Shown here: positions 7,180-14,499 of the stretch, piece after piece
How positions within the stretch are numbered: position 1 is the first letter of the stretch
Layout: every line of letters begins with the position of its first letter
NCBI GenBank assembly: GCA_964384625.1
Contig: CAYLNH010000125.1
Location: forward strand, 1-19,247
Direction of reading: 5' to 3'
Length of the DNA stretch: 19,247 bases
Source of the DNA: CAYLNH01 sp964384625
Lineage (GTDB): Bacteria; Verrucomicrobiota; Lentisphaeria; JABSQK01
Program-made: the position numbers and the translations under genes
Notes under the pieces: model-generated
What the model saw: the letters and a program-made list of their open reading frames with translations, nothing else
Database searches by the model: none
What the model was told of the DNA's origin: nothing

Positions 7180-10100
7180 CTACTTCGTGCCGAACGCCAG
7201 AGCTCCCCAGGTGCCGGGCTGGATCCGGGCCTCGACGCCCAGGTCGTCGCAGGCGAGAAAACCGTTGTTCGACCAATAGACCCGCCGGATCACGGTTTGT
7301 CCGCCGGAGTCGGGGATCATGACGCCGGCGTCGGCTCTGAGTTTGTCCGGCTGCTGTTTGAATCCCAGTGTGGTCCAGGGAACGAAGACCTCCGCCGACC
7401 AGCTCTTGCCTTTCGGCGCTTTGTCGCCGGCGAAGTCATCGAGGTCGAGGATGTCGTCGACAAATCGGATTCTCACCGGATCCGCCGGCAGGACGGCAAC
7501 GCGGGCCACGGTTGTCGTAACCACCGGCGAGGCGAAGACGACGGCCTGGTCTTCCGGGACGTCCGGATTGACATAGTCGTACAACACGGCAATCCACTTG
7601 CCCTGGTGCCGGCCGAAGACGATGCGGCGATCGCCGGCAACCGGGGTTTTGCGCTTCGCCTCGCCGTTGAGTCGATAGCGGAAGTCGAAGCAGAAACCGG
7701 TCTTGAACAGAAAGCGCGGGTCCTCGGAATTGTTGCCGAGACCACTGATGCCGCGATATGCGAGATAGATTCCTTTGCTGTCGGAAACGGCGCCAAAGTA
7801 GAACTTCGGCTTCGGATCCTGCGGCGTGTACTGCTCGTCCAACGGCTGCAGTCCGGCCTGGTCGCGGATCTCGGCGCAGTCGCCGTCGAGCTTGAGCTTC
7901 GGCTTCGTCAGCGCCGCGGCCGGGCGTAGCGTGAGCTGCTTGTTGAGTCGCTTGCGTTCGGCAGCCAGCAGCATGGCTCTGTGTTGGCGGATGATCAGTT
8001 GCCGCAGCTTCTGGTTCTTCGCGACGGCTGCGGGCGTCACGGAGACGTTTGCTTCGCTGACCTGGTAGTCATCCAGTCCCTCAATGCGGCAGATGCCGTG
8101 GAAGCCCTTGCCGGCGACGGTGTAATAGTTGCCGTTCTGCGCCTTGATGAAGTGGCCGAAGAACGTCTCGCCGCCGTGCCTGCGGCCGGTGACGTCGGCG
8201 CCGCGAACCGGTTTCAGATCGGTACTCCAGCCGCCGTCGGCGCCCGTAAAGACGTGGTCGAGGACCATGCGGTCTTTGACGCTGACGACGGTCCAGACGC
8301 CGGCATCGCCGACGGTCATCGCAACTTCGCCGACGGGCGATTTGGTGACGGCGGAGCCGGCATAGTGCAGGGCGTAGTGGATCTTCTTGCCGTTGATCGG
8401 CGGGATAAAGTCGGACGGTTTGGCGGTTACGGGGCCGCCCGCGATGGTCATATCCTTCAGCACGCGGTAGGGCTGGCCGCAGATGATCAGCGAGCCGTCG
8501 TGGCAAACCAGCGAGAACTTGCCCGGCCCCGGTTTGGCGCGGCTGCCGAACATCTCGTTGCCGGTATACGTGGGCGCCAGCGCCTTGTAGCTGAACGCCT
8601 GAATCTTTGTCCGTTCGTAGATCGGGGTGCCCTTGGGACCGAATCGCGAGGGCGTCAGTCGCGCGGAACGGCTCCAGAAGGTCAGGTCCGGTCCCGACCA
8701 CGTACCCCAATAGCCGCCGTCAGCCGGATTGCCGGGAATCGCAGACGCCGGGAACAGGTCGACTTCCTCGACCTGGTAGTCGCCGTCTTCATTGCGGTCG
8801 TTCCACATAAACAGCTTGTTGTCAAGCTCCTGACTGAGCCAATGCTGCTTCCACTTCGCTTTGCGCGTCAGGAAGACACTGCCCTTGGCCTTACCCATAA
8901 CAAAACAGGGCTTCCAGGTGCGGCCCTCCAACAGGCAGACGACAAGGCCCGGGCCGAACTGCGCGCCGGCATCCCCGACGACATAGCGTTTGCCGTTGAT
9001 ATACGTCGGCCGCCCGATCTGGGTATAGCCGAAACTGCCGGCATCCATCGCCGGCGTTTCTTCGGTGTAGATCCGATCGTTGATATTGCGGATGCCGCTG
9101 CGGCCCTGGTCCCAGTCGAGCCCGTACTCGACGCCGCGGTAGTAGAAGCTTTTCAGATTCGGATCGAGCCAGCCGCCGCCGCCGTATTGCGGCGGCCCGA
9201 AGACCTCCCACTCGCACCTGCCGTTGCGGTCGAAACGCGCCACGCGTTTGGGCGAGTACCAGGCTTCCGCCAGCCAGATTCTGTTGTTCGTATCAATGGC
9301 AATGCCGCTGATCTTGCCGAAATGATCGGGGTCCCACTTGCCGCGCTGCCGCAGTTTGCCGCCGACCTGACGCTGCACCTTGCCCGTTTTGTCGAAGAAA
9401 TAGATGGCGTGTTGTTCGCGATCGCCGACGACGAGTTGGTCGCCGTGGAATATCATCTCGCCCGGCTTCGACAAGGTGTTCCGGTTCAATACCTGATGCT
9501 TGAATACGCCGCCCTCAATGCGGCTGCGCTGCAGGTTCGTCCCCGACGTTGTGTAGATCGTGCCGGCGGCGTCAACCGCCATCTTGATGATGCCGTCCAG
9601 TTTGCCGGTGACCCGGCTTTCGCGTTTGCCGGTTGTGCTGTTGTAGACTTCGTACGCGTGCGGGTCCGGGTCCTTCGGTTTGTCGACGGCCGCCAGCCGC
9701 ACCGGAATCATATGCGCGCAGTCGATACGTTGCGGGTCGTCGCCGGTCCACTTCAGTTGCACGCGACCGGAACGGTAGGCATCATGGATCTTCAGTCGGA
9801 TTGCCCGCGTCTGCACCTGTCGCATCAGGTCGAGGATGTAGGAGCGACTCCGCGTGCTGGCGGTGTCGTAGCCGTATTTCTTACTGGACCGGCTCTTGAA
9901 CTCGCGAATGAGTTCCCAATCTTCCGCCTGCGCCGCGCCCGGCGCAATGTCTTTCGTCAATGCCTCGACGTCGTACCGGGCCATGGTGTGGTTCAGAAAA
10001 GCCAGGCCGTGGAAGCTGACGGCTTTGCCATAGTCGAAGGTGAGGTAGACCGGTTTGTCCGGCCGGACGTTGGCGGGCGTCCGGAAATTCCAGGCGACGC

Positions 10101-11490
10101 CGGCGCTGGTCGACTGCACCAGACTGCCGCGTCGCGCTTTGGCGCCCCGCGGCAGGAGGACCCTGGCCTTGACCGTCACCGGTTCGAGACGCGGCCGGTA
10201 GAGTCGACACATCTGCAGGTGGATCTTCTTCGGTGTTGCGCCTTTGTCTTTGACCGGCGTGAAGCGCAGGTATAAGGCGTTGGTGACGATCTTGCCGGTC
10301 TTCGGCGTAATGTAGTTTACGGGGTTTGCCGGCTTGGCTTTGGCGATCAATTGCCAGTTCGGATCGAACTCCTGCATCTCCATCTCAATATCGAGATCGT
10401 CCAGACCCAAAGCGTCGTCATCGCCGTTCGCGCGATCGGTCGGAGAGTGTTTCATGGCGTCATAGCGCACGCCTTTCTTCAAGGCGAAGATCTCTATCAA
10501 CGCCACACTCGTAAGTCGCGGCAGAGCGATGGTCCCGATTGACGCGGCCTTTTTCAGCGGGACAACCACGTGCCCTGTGCCGCGCTTCATAACCGCGTCG
10601 AGGCCGGTCTGGAAATGGCCGCCGTGACTGACGAATACCGTGGAAAACCGCTTTGACGCCGGGATCTGATAGTCCGGCGCCTTCGTCCCGAGCATCTGCG
10701 GAACGGCCTTGGCAAAATCGATGTCGGGGTGACGAAAGGCGTATTGGAACGGTGAGATCCGAACGATGTGAGCCCTGGTGATGATATGCACCCGGCCGGG
10801 GCTGACGGCAAAATTCAGAATCTTGTTCTTGCCGGTGCCGAAGAGGAGTCTGCGCTCATACGTCTCGGCGTCGATGCGGTAGACATTGTTCTTGCAGCGG
10901 GCGATCACGGCCTTGCCGTCGCTGTAAAGACTGTCTGGCCCGCCCCAGCCTTCAAGCCCATGCGTGCCCCAGAGCTTGCGGCCCTGGAGGTCGACCGCAA
11001 TCAGCGCGTGCCCGTGTTCCACCAGTCGCGAACCAAGGAATACCTTGTCGCCGATGGCTGCCGCCGCGCCCGGCCCGGTGTGGTCGCCAAGCCAGCCGCC
11101 GGTACGCATGTCCATGCCTTTGCCCATCGGCGCCGTCAGCCACGGCACATGATCGGCGGCGACATCGCCCTGGGCGGCGGTAAACTCGTAGAACGCCTTG
11201 ACGCCCGGTCCGAAGATCAGACGGGCCTTGTATGGGCCGCCGGCAGGCAGCAGGTTACCCCAAAGATCCATGCCGTCCCAGAGCACCGTGTACCTGCCCT
11301 GCTTGACGTCGATGCCCTGGCCGAGAATGCGAACCAGCCGGCCGGACTTCGTGTAGATCCCCACACTCGCACGGCCCTCTCGGGGCACGGTCATCGGTAT
11401 GCGGATGGCGCCCTGCGTGCCGGGAAACACCCGGTCTCCGGCATGCAGGCCGACGGCAAGCAGGATCGCTGTAAACACGCAGGCTTTCAT
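7180..11490 (-). CDS. Very large secreted multidomain protein (FlgD-like Ig, beta-propeller repeats, CBM9-like C-terminus)
   Basis: 1436 aa, starting with a signal peptide (MKACVFTAILLAVGLHAG). Next, at about residues 30-100, is a FlgD-type Ig fold: SVGIYTKSGRLVRIL, then VLWDGMDLWGNLLPAGGPY. WD/NHL/PQQ-type beta-propeller strands follow (about 140-250) and again in the middle (IAVDLQGRKLWG, GIAIDTNNRIWLAEAWYSP). A region at about 480-610 resembles a discoidin-like sugar-binding fold (VYLTFDYGKAVSFHGLAF). An EF-hand-like calcium loop, DRNEDGDYQVEE, sits near 900. The last ~235 residues resemble a family 9 carbohydrate-binding/DOMON-like domain (KLKLDGDCAEI, IYLAYRGISG). No catalytic motif is recognised. 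The build suggests an extracellular or surface protein binding carbohydrate, as in PVC polysaccharide loci; the function is unknown. ATG at 11490 (AGGA about 5 nt upstream) is preferred over ATG at 11502, whose ribosome site would abut the start. Confidence 0.85.
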   Translation of the reverse strand: MKACVFTAILLAVGLHAGDRVFPGTQGAIRIPMTVPREGRASVGIYTKSGRLVRILGQGIDVKQGRYTVLWDGMDLWGNLLPAGGPYKARLIFGPGVKAFYEFTAAQGDVAADHVPWLTAPMGKGMDMRTGGWLGDHTGPGAAAAIGDKVFLGSRLVEHGHALIAVDLQGRKLWGTHGLEGWGGPDSLYSDGKAVIARCKNNVYRIDAETYERRLLFGTGKNKILNFAVSPGRVHIITRAHIVRISPFQYAFRHPDIDFAKAVPQMLGTKAPDYQIPASKRFSTVFVSHGGHFQTGLDAVMKRGTGHVVVPLKKAASIGTIALPRLTSVALIEIFALKKGVRYDAMKHSPTDRANGDDDALGLDDLDIEMEMQEFDPNWQLIAKAKPANPVNYITPKTGKIVTNALYLRFTPVKDKGATPKKIHLQMCRLYRPRLEPVTVKARVLLPRGAKARRGSLVQSTSAGVAWNFRTPANVRPDKPVYLTFDYGKAVSFHGLAFLNHTMARYDVEALTKDIAPGAAQAEDWELIREFKSRSSKKYGYDTASTRSRSYILDLMRQVQTRAIRLKIHDAYRSGRVQLKWTGDDPQRIDCAHMIPVRLAAVDKPKDPDPHAYEVYNSTTGKRESRVTGKLDGIIKMAVDAAGTIYTTSGTNLQRSRIEGGVFKHQVLNRNTLSKPGEMIFHGDQLVVGDREQHAIYFFDKTGKVQRQVGGKLRQRGKWDPDHFGKISGIAIDTNNRIWLAEAWYSPKRVARFDRNGRCEWEVFGPPQYGGGGWLDPNLKSFYYRGVEYGLDWDQGRSGIRNINDRIYTEETPAMDAGSFGYTQIGRPTYINGKRYVVGDAGAQFGPGLVVCLLEGRTWKPCFVMGKAKGSVFLTRKAKWKQHWLSQELDNKLFMWNDRNEDGDYQVEEVDLFPASAIPGNPADGGYWGTWSGPDLTFWSRSARLTPSRFGPKGTPIYERTKIQAFSYKALAPTYTGNEMFGSRAKPGPGKFSLVCHDGSLIICGQPYRVLKDMTIAGGPVTAKPSDFIPPINGKKIHYALHYAGSAVTKSPVGEVAMTVGDAGVWTVVSVKDRMVLDHVFTGADGGWSTDLKPVRGADVTGRRHGGETFFGHFIKAQNGNYYTVAGKGFHGICRIEGLDDYQVSEANVSVTPAAVAKNQKLRQLIIRQHRAMLLAAERKRLNKQLTLRPAAALTKPKLKLDGDCAEIRDQAGLQPLDEQYTPQDPKPKFYFGAVSDSKGIYLAYRGISGLGNNSEDPRFLFKTGFCFDFRYRLNGEAKRKTPVAGDRRIVFGRHQGKWIAVLYDYVNPDVPEDQAVVFASPVVTTTVARVAVLPADPVRIRFVDDILDLDDFAGDKAPKGKSWSAEVFVPWTTLGFKQQPDKLRADAGVMIPDSGGQTVIRRVYWSNNGFLACDDLGVEARIQPGTWGALAFGTK

Positions 11491-11523
11491 AATTCCTCGC
11501 ATTCCTCTGCAGACAACGTGCCT

Positions 11524-11551
11524 AATGTATCATCAGCTCGGCGGCTGTCAG
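11524..11551 (-). promoter_or_regulatory. Candidate promoter for the 1436-aa gene
   Basis: On the minus strand CTGACA (11551-11546, 5 of 6 consensus) and TACATT (11529-11524, 4 of 6) are 16 bp apart, and the -10 lies about 34 nt upstream of the chosen ATG. The -10 hexamer and spacing match those of the guaA candidate. Confidence 0.4.
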
Positions 11552-11683
11552 GATCTCGGCCGGGAAGCTTTCTGCAGCCTGCCTGGCATCGCGGTTGCCG
11601 CCGCCCGTTAGATCAGTTGAATCAATATTATTGTATCGAGACAATTAGACAAGGGAAAATGCGAAAAGTTCGGGACAAGTCAG

Positions 11684-11937
11684 CCCTCGTCTGCTGCCCT
11701 CTGCATTCTGCGCCGAGATCCGCATCTTTACAGTGGGGCGTTTCAGGATCGGTCACCTGCCCCAGACAGCCACCTCCAGTTCCCGTTTTCCCCGTTGCTC
11801 CGGCCGGCATGCCGGCCGGAGCAACGGGGAAACAGGGGTGTGTGGTACAGACTTCATGCCGGCGACAGATCCTCAGGTAGTGCAGGTTCGCGACCTCTTG
11901 AGAGTCGGGACTGGATGCAAAGAAGGGCAGTAAACGC
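11684..11937. repeat. Large inverted-repeat element with 46-bp palindromic core
   Basis: Two imperfect arms face each other around the palindrome at 11787-11832. The left arm has CTCGTCTGCTGCCC (11686-11699) and AGGATCGGTCACCT (11745-11758). The right arm, in reverse complement, has GCGTTTACTGCCCTTC (11937-11922), TTGCATCC (11920-11913) and AGGATCTGTCG (11873-11863). Shared blocks appear in the same order and similar spacing, and the right arm matches the copy at 19060-19195 more closely than its own left arm does. No transposase is encoded. It looks like a non-autonomous palindromic element or two head-to-head copies. Confidence 0.75.
11787..11832. repeat. 46-bp perfect palindrome
   Basis: Every base from 11787 to 11809 pairs with 11832 to 11810, with the centre at GCATGC. 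The arm reads TTTCCCCGTTGCTCCGGCC then GGCA. There is no loop, so it can form a 23-bp cruciform or, in RNA, a tight hairpin. Beyond the perfect part, CCC (11782-11784) pairs again with GGG (11835-11837) after a two-base mismatch. Confidence 0.95.
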
Positions 11938-12022
11938 GGGCAGTAAGTACTCGACCGCGCCCGTCTGCCGGTGCTGCAGGGCTCCAGCGCGGCTGAATGT
12001 CCAACCGACGAATGTAGAATGT

Positions 12023-12052
12023 AGATGCCACCGACTTTTGTCGGTGGCATCT
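12023..12052. repeat. 13-bp stem hairpin with TTTT loop
   Basis: Arms 12023-12035 and 12040-12052 are perfectly complementary, with loop TTTT. The inner part CCGAC-TTTT-GTCGG resembles the terminal repeats of the 4841 and 13896 elements (CCGACAGAAGTC). Just before it, GAATGTA occurs twice in tandem (12010-12023). It could act as a bidirectional terminator-like structure, but no gene ends here, so an element remnant is more likely. Confidence 0.8.
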
Positions 12053-12092
12053 CTGTTGAGTATTGGATATTTCCGCCAGTGCCCCCCGTCTG

Positions 12093-12108
12093 CCCCGCTG
12101 GTGCGGGG
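12093..12108. repeat. CCCCGC-TGGT-GCGGGG hairpin
   Basis: A perfect 6-bp GC stem with a TGGT loop. The flanks (CCCCGTCTG before, AAGCAGAGAAACG after) resemble the surroundings of the palindromes at 11787 and 19180, so it may be a minor relative of that family. Confidence 0.6.
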
Positions 12109-12240
12109 AAGCAGAGAAACGATTGCTCCCATGCCGGACGAATCTTCGGACCACGGGGGCAAGCCTCGTGGAGCCGGGAACGTCTCAAAACGTGGTTTGT
12201 CGAGCACTTGTCGCGGGCATGCCGGCACCGCAGCCGGGCA

Positions 12241-12269
12241 TTGCGATGCGTCGGGTTGTACGGTATATT
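12241..12269 (+). promoter_or_regulatory. Promoter for the zinc-ribbon/hydrolase genes
   Basis: TTGCGA (12241-12246, 4 of 6) and TATATT (12264-12269, 5 of 6) are separated by 17 bp. The predicted transcript would begin near 12276, leaving a leader of about 44 nt before the ATG at 12320. This is the best sigma70-type pair in the window. Confidence 0.5.
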
Positions 12270-12319
12270 CCAGGGAGGGGAGCAGTTCGCCGGTTCGCTT
12301 GTGAAAGAAGGAGAATGCG

Positions 12320-12535
12320 ATGAATCCCACCTGTCCGAATCCCGCCTGTGACAGTCAGCATTTTACTCTGGCTGAGATGACGGTCGCCGGTTTTCACGAC
12401 AAGCTTGCCGCGGTAAAATGCGCGCAGTGCAACAGAGTTGTCACAGTTCTTGATACGAAGGCGCAGCAGGAACTGTACGAAAACACCCGTGCCGTGCTTG
12501 AGGAACTGAAGAAGATCGAGAAGAGAATGCGGTAA
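12320..12535 (+). CDS. Small zinc-ribbon protein of unknown function
   Basis: 71 aa. Two cysteine pairs, C5-x4-C10 (CPNPAC) and C34-x2-C37 (CAQC), form a probable zinc ribbon holding about 23 residues between them. The rest (about 47-70, TKAQQELYENTRAVLEELKK) is a charged amphipathic helix that could mediate dimerisation. AAGGAG stands 8 nt before the ATG, and a promoter lies at 12241-12269. The hydrolase gene follows 59 bp downstream on the same strand and may be co-transcribed. Small proteins of this shape are common and rarely have a known role; DNA, RNA or protein binding are all possible. The ribosome site and cysteine spacing make it a real gene. Confidence 0.8.
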   Translation: MNPTCPNPACDSQHFTLAEMTVAGFHDKLAAVKCAQCNRVVTVLDTKAQQELYENTRAVLEELKKIEKRMR

Positions 12536-12594
12536 CCAACCATTCGATTCGGGCGTATTCAGCTCTGACGAAGGCTGCCTTGGAGGAGTAACAA

Positions 12595-13338
12595 ATGCCG
12601 AGAACAACGGCGTTTTTTCTGGTCGCGACACTGGCCATCGTTGTTGGCGCCGGGCAACCGACGCATAAGGACTTGCGCTACAGCAAAGACTACACGCGAA
12701 GTGTGCTCGACCTGTGGGTTGTGAAGGGCAGGAAGCCGGCCCCGCTGGTCGTTTATTTTCACGGCGGCGGGTTCAAGGCCGGGGACAAGTCGCGCTTCCG
12801 GCGGAACTACCTGCTCCGCCGGTACCACCCCAAAGGCGTCGCCTTTGCCAGCGTGAATTACCCGTTGCTGAAGCACATCAACAACAACTACCTCGGCATC
12901 CTGATGCATTGTTCGAAGGCCGTGCAGTTTCTGATTGACAATGCCGACAAGTACAACATCGACAAGGACCGGATCTCCGTGATGGGCGTGTCAGCCGGGG
13001 CGTTGATCAGCGGCTATCTGGGGCATGGAACCAAGCTGCCGATCAAATCGGTGTTTCTATTGCAGCAGCCAATGGGGACGAACCTGCTGACCATCCCGTT
13101 CCTGCGCCGGAACGGCCCGCTGATCGTGCTCTACAACGCCTCCGGGAGGGACGACAGGATTCATCACCCGGACAACGCGAAACTGGTTGAGAAGCGATGC
13201 AGGCAGTTGGAGATTCCCTGTGAAGTATACGGCAGCAAGGCTTCCGGACTCGCGCCTGTGCCGCGGGGCAAACGGATCGAGGATCTGGCGATGGCACGTT
13301 TCTACAAGTCGTGGGACCTGCCGGTCCCGGGTGAGTAG
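12595..13338 (+). CDS. Secreted alpha/beta hydrolase, esterase/lipase-like
   Basis: 247 aa with a signal peptide (MPRTTAFFLVATLAIVVGAG). The fold shows the HGGGF oxyanion-hole motif at 56-60 (after LVVYF) and the nucleophile elbow GVSAG at 131-135 (Ser133), as in hormone-sensitive-lipase/carboxylesterase-like and BD-FAE-type enzymes. The acid is probably Asp186 or Asp187 (SGRDDRIHHPDNA). No histidine is found near the C-terminus where the family usually has one; His190 or His191 are the only candidates on that side, so the triad is uncertain. It probably cleaves an ester (acyl or carbohydrate ester) outside the cytoplasm. A strong GGAGGAG ribosome site lies 7 nt upstream of the ATG. Possibly in an operon with the preceding zinc-ribbon gene. 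Confidence 0.85.
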   Translation: MPRTTAFFLVATLAIVVGAGQPTHKDLRYSKDYTRSVLDLWVVKGRKPAPLVVYFHGGGFKAGDKSRFRRNYLLRRYHPKGVAFASVNYPLLKHINNNYLGILMHCSKAVQFLIDNADKYNIDKDRISVMGVSAGALISGYLGHGTKLPIKSVFLLQQPMGTNLLTIPFLRRNGPLIVLYNASGRDDRIHHPDNAKLVEKRCRQLEIPCEVYGSKASGLAPVPRGKRIEDLAMARFYKSWDLPVPGE

Positions 13339-13686
13339 AGCAACCGGGATCGCCTGGAAAATTGAACTCAGACCATGCCGGCCCCGGAAAGCGGCTGAGC
13401 AGAAGGACCTCTTGCAACGCCGCCGCCGTCGTCAACTCAACCGATGAAAGGCAAACAACACCGTTGATTGCCGGATGCGTCGGCTGGTTCTGCGCCGCTA
13501 TCGGTCGAGGCGGAAGATGAACCGGCTGGAACAGCATAACGGCATGTACTTCTTTCTGATGGGCTACCCCCGCGATCGGCCGTTCGTCGCGAAGCCCGCG
13601 CGCAGCCTGTTTTGTTGATGGCGAGATCGCCATGATGCCGGCGGTTCGCCCATTGGTCCGGGAAAAGACAGAATACAAGGACCTCC
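13339..13686 (+). other. 348-bp gap with no supported gene
   Basis: No clear gene. A 47-codon frame (13475-13618, starting MRRLVLRRYRSRRK and ending in SLFC) has no ribosome site. A different frame from about 13614 (VDGEIAMMPAVRPLVREK) runs into the nuclease gene out of phase. Both look like fragments of decayed coding sequence, but neither is recognisable. Confidence 0.4.
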
Positions 13687-14148
13687 TTGCCGATCGTGTT
13701 GCAGAAGGATATCCTCATCCGCGACGGACAACTTGTGCAGTCGCATGGCGAGCGGATTATCGCAGATTTCCTGCACCGGGAGGATATCGAGTATCGTTAT
13801 GACGAGCGGATCCGGATCATTCAGGGCCATGCCATTCGGCTGGATTTCTACCTGCCCGAATTTGACCTCTACATCGAATACTGGGGGATGATGCACCCGA
13901 CAGAAGTCCTGCGGACCGTCGCAGACAGTCTGCTTCCGAGCGTGGCCGCGGTCGTCTCGACCGCGCCTCCCCGACTTCTGTCGGGGACATCGGGGATGAA
14001 CACAACACACTACAAGATTGGCATGTTGAAGAAAAAGCAGCTCTACCAGCAGGAAGGCAAGAAACTGCTTTCTCTGACATTCCGGGACAAACCCCGTCTG
14101 GAAGAGGTCCTTTGTAAGAAGGTCAGTCGTTACTGCAACTTGGGCTGA
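13687..14148 (+). CDS. Small PD-(D/E)XK nuclease-like protein carrying an in-frame palindromic insert
   Basis: 153 aa; about 117 aa without the insert. The pattern SHGERIIADFL (Glu22), RLDFYLPEFDLYIEYWGM (Asp53, Glu64) and a Lys-rich LKKKQLY helix fits the PD-(D/E)XK nuclease domain also found at the end of some UvrD-type helicases (DFYLPEYDIYIE pattern). Residues about 69-104 come from a 108-bp segment containing a palindromic element. It splits the family-like sequence right after YWGM, and the match resumes at NTTHYKIGMLKKK. The frame is intact. The insert falls just past the Glu64 strand, so activity may be altered or lost. The start is TTG at 13687 with AAGGA 5 nt upstream; in-frame stop TGA lies at 13633. 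A standalone nuclease of this kind may act in DNA repair or defence, but its role is unknown. Confidence 0.75.
   Translation: MPIVLQKDILIRDGQLVQSHGERIIADFLHREDIEYRYDERIRIIQGHAIRLDFYLPEFDLYIEYWGMMHPTEVLRTVADSLLPSVAAVVSTAPPRLLSGTSGMNTTHYKIGMLKKKQLYQQEGKKLLSLTFRDKPRLEEVLCKKVSRYCNLG
13896..13985 (+). repeat. Palindromic element, copy A, inserted in frame in the nuclease gene
   Basis: 13-bp perfect terminal inverted repeats, CCCGACAGAAGTC (13896-13908) and its complement (13973-13985). Inside are the palindrome GCAGACAGTCTGC (13921-13933) and a hairpin CGCGGTCG-TCT-CGACCGCG (13947-13965). The element is flanked by near-identical GGGGATGATGCAC (13884-13896) and GGGGATGAACAC (13992-14003), suggesting a target-site duplication. 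The spacing between the flanks is 108 bp, a multiple of three. Copy B is at 4841-4948. Confidence 0.85.
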
Positions 14149-14156
14149 TCCTACCG

Positions 14157-14490
14157 GTCCTGCAGCTGTCACGGCGCACAGCGGAGCCGGGCGTGGCCAC
14201 GGCTGCAGCGTGCCGGTGCCCACATCGAGTTCGCCGAGATCAACCGGGCGGCTTTTCTTGCCGACTTTGATCGTTGCCTTCTGTGGCTTGCGGCTGAGAT
14301 TGACGGCGATCACTGTGGCCTTGCCGTTGTGGGTGAGGGCGCGGGCCTTGACCTGGTCGTTATCGCACACCGCCGTTTCAAGTTTGCCCGGAAGGAGGAC
14401 CTCGGTCATGGCAGTGATGCGCGCGTTCTCCCTTTTCAACATCTCCTTCATCGCCTTCGTGGAGTTGTCCCGGTGGCGGCGTTCGAGCGA
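14157..14490 (-). pseudogene. Relic of a glycosidase-like C-terminal domain
   Basis: Reading leftward from about 14490, one frame gives roughly 110 residues of ordinary-looking protein: NSTKAMKEMLKRENARITA, then GKLETAVCDNDQVKARAL, THNGKATVIAVNLSRKPQKA, TIKVGKKSRPVDLGELDVG and TLQPW. This resembles the small beta-sandwich that ends many bacterial glycoside hydrolases, where a phrase like 'gkatviavNls' and a final 'l.pw' are usual. Codon choice is GC-rich at third positions like the genes around it. There is no upstream catalytic domain: the frame meets a stop at 14533-14535 inside the next gene, and the 3' end runs on without a natural stop. It is therefore a truncated remnant. The exact borders are approximate and the family is not certain. 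Confidence 0.5.
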
Positions 14491-14499
14491 TAAGGGAAC

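Larger units (their letters stand above)
11491..12319. other. Repeat-rich divergent intergenic region
   Basis: About 830 bp between divergent genes. It contains a promoter for the leftward gene (11524-11551), a large inverted-repeat element (11684-11937), hairpins at 12023-12052 and 12093-12108, and a promoter for the rightward genes (12241-12269). Several overlapping open frames occur on both strands, but none has a ribosome site or credible protein sequence; they run through the palindromes. Confidence 0.7.

Noticed and set aside
11628..12330. Several overlapping frames on both strands suggesting a gene in the 11.6-12.3 kb gap
   Set aside because: They run through the palindromic element and hairpins, lack ribosome sites and have no coherent protein composition.
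13564..14451. 295-residue minus-strand frame as one gene
   Set aside because: Only its first ~100 residues look like real protein; the remainder is the antisense of the nuclease gene.
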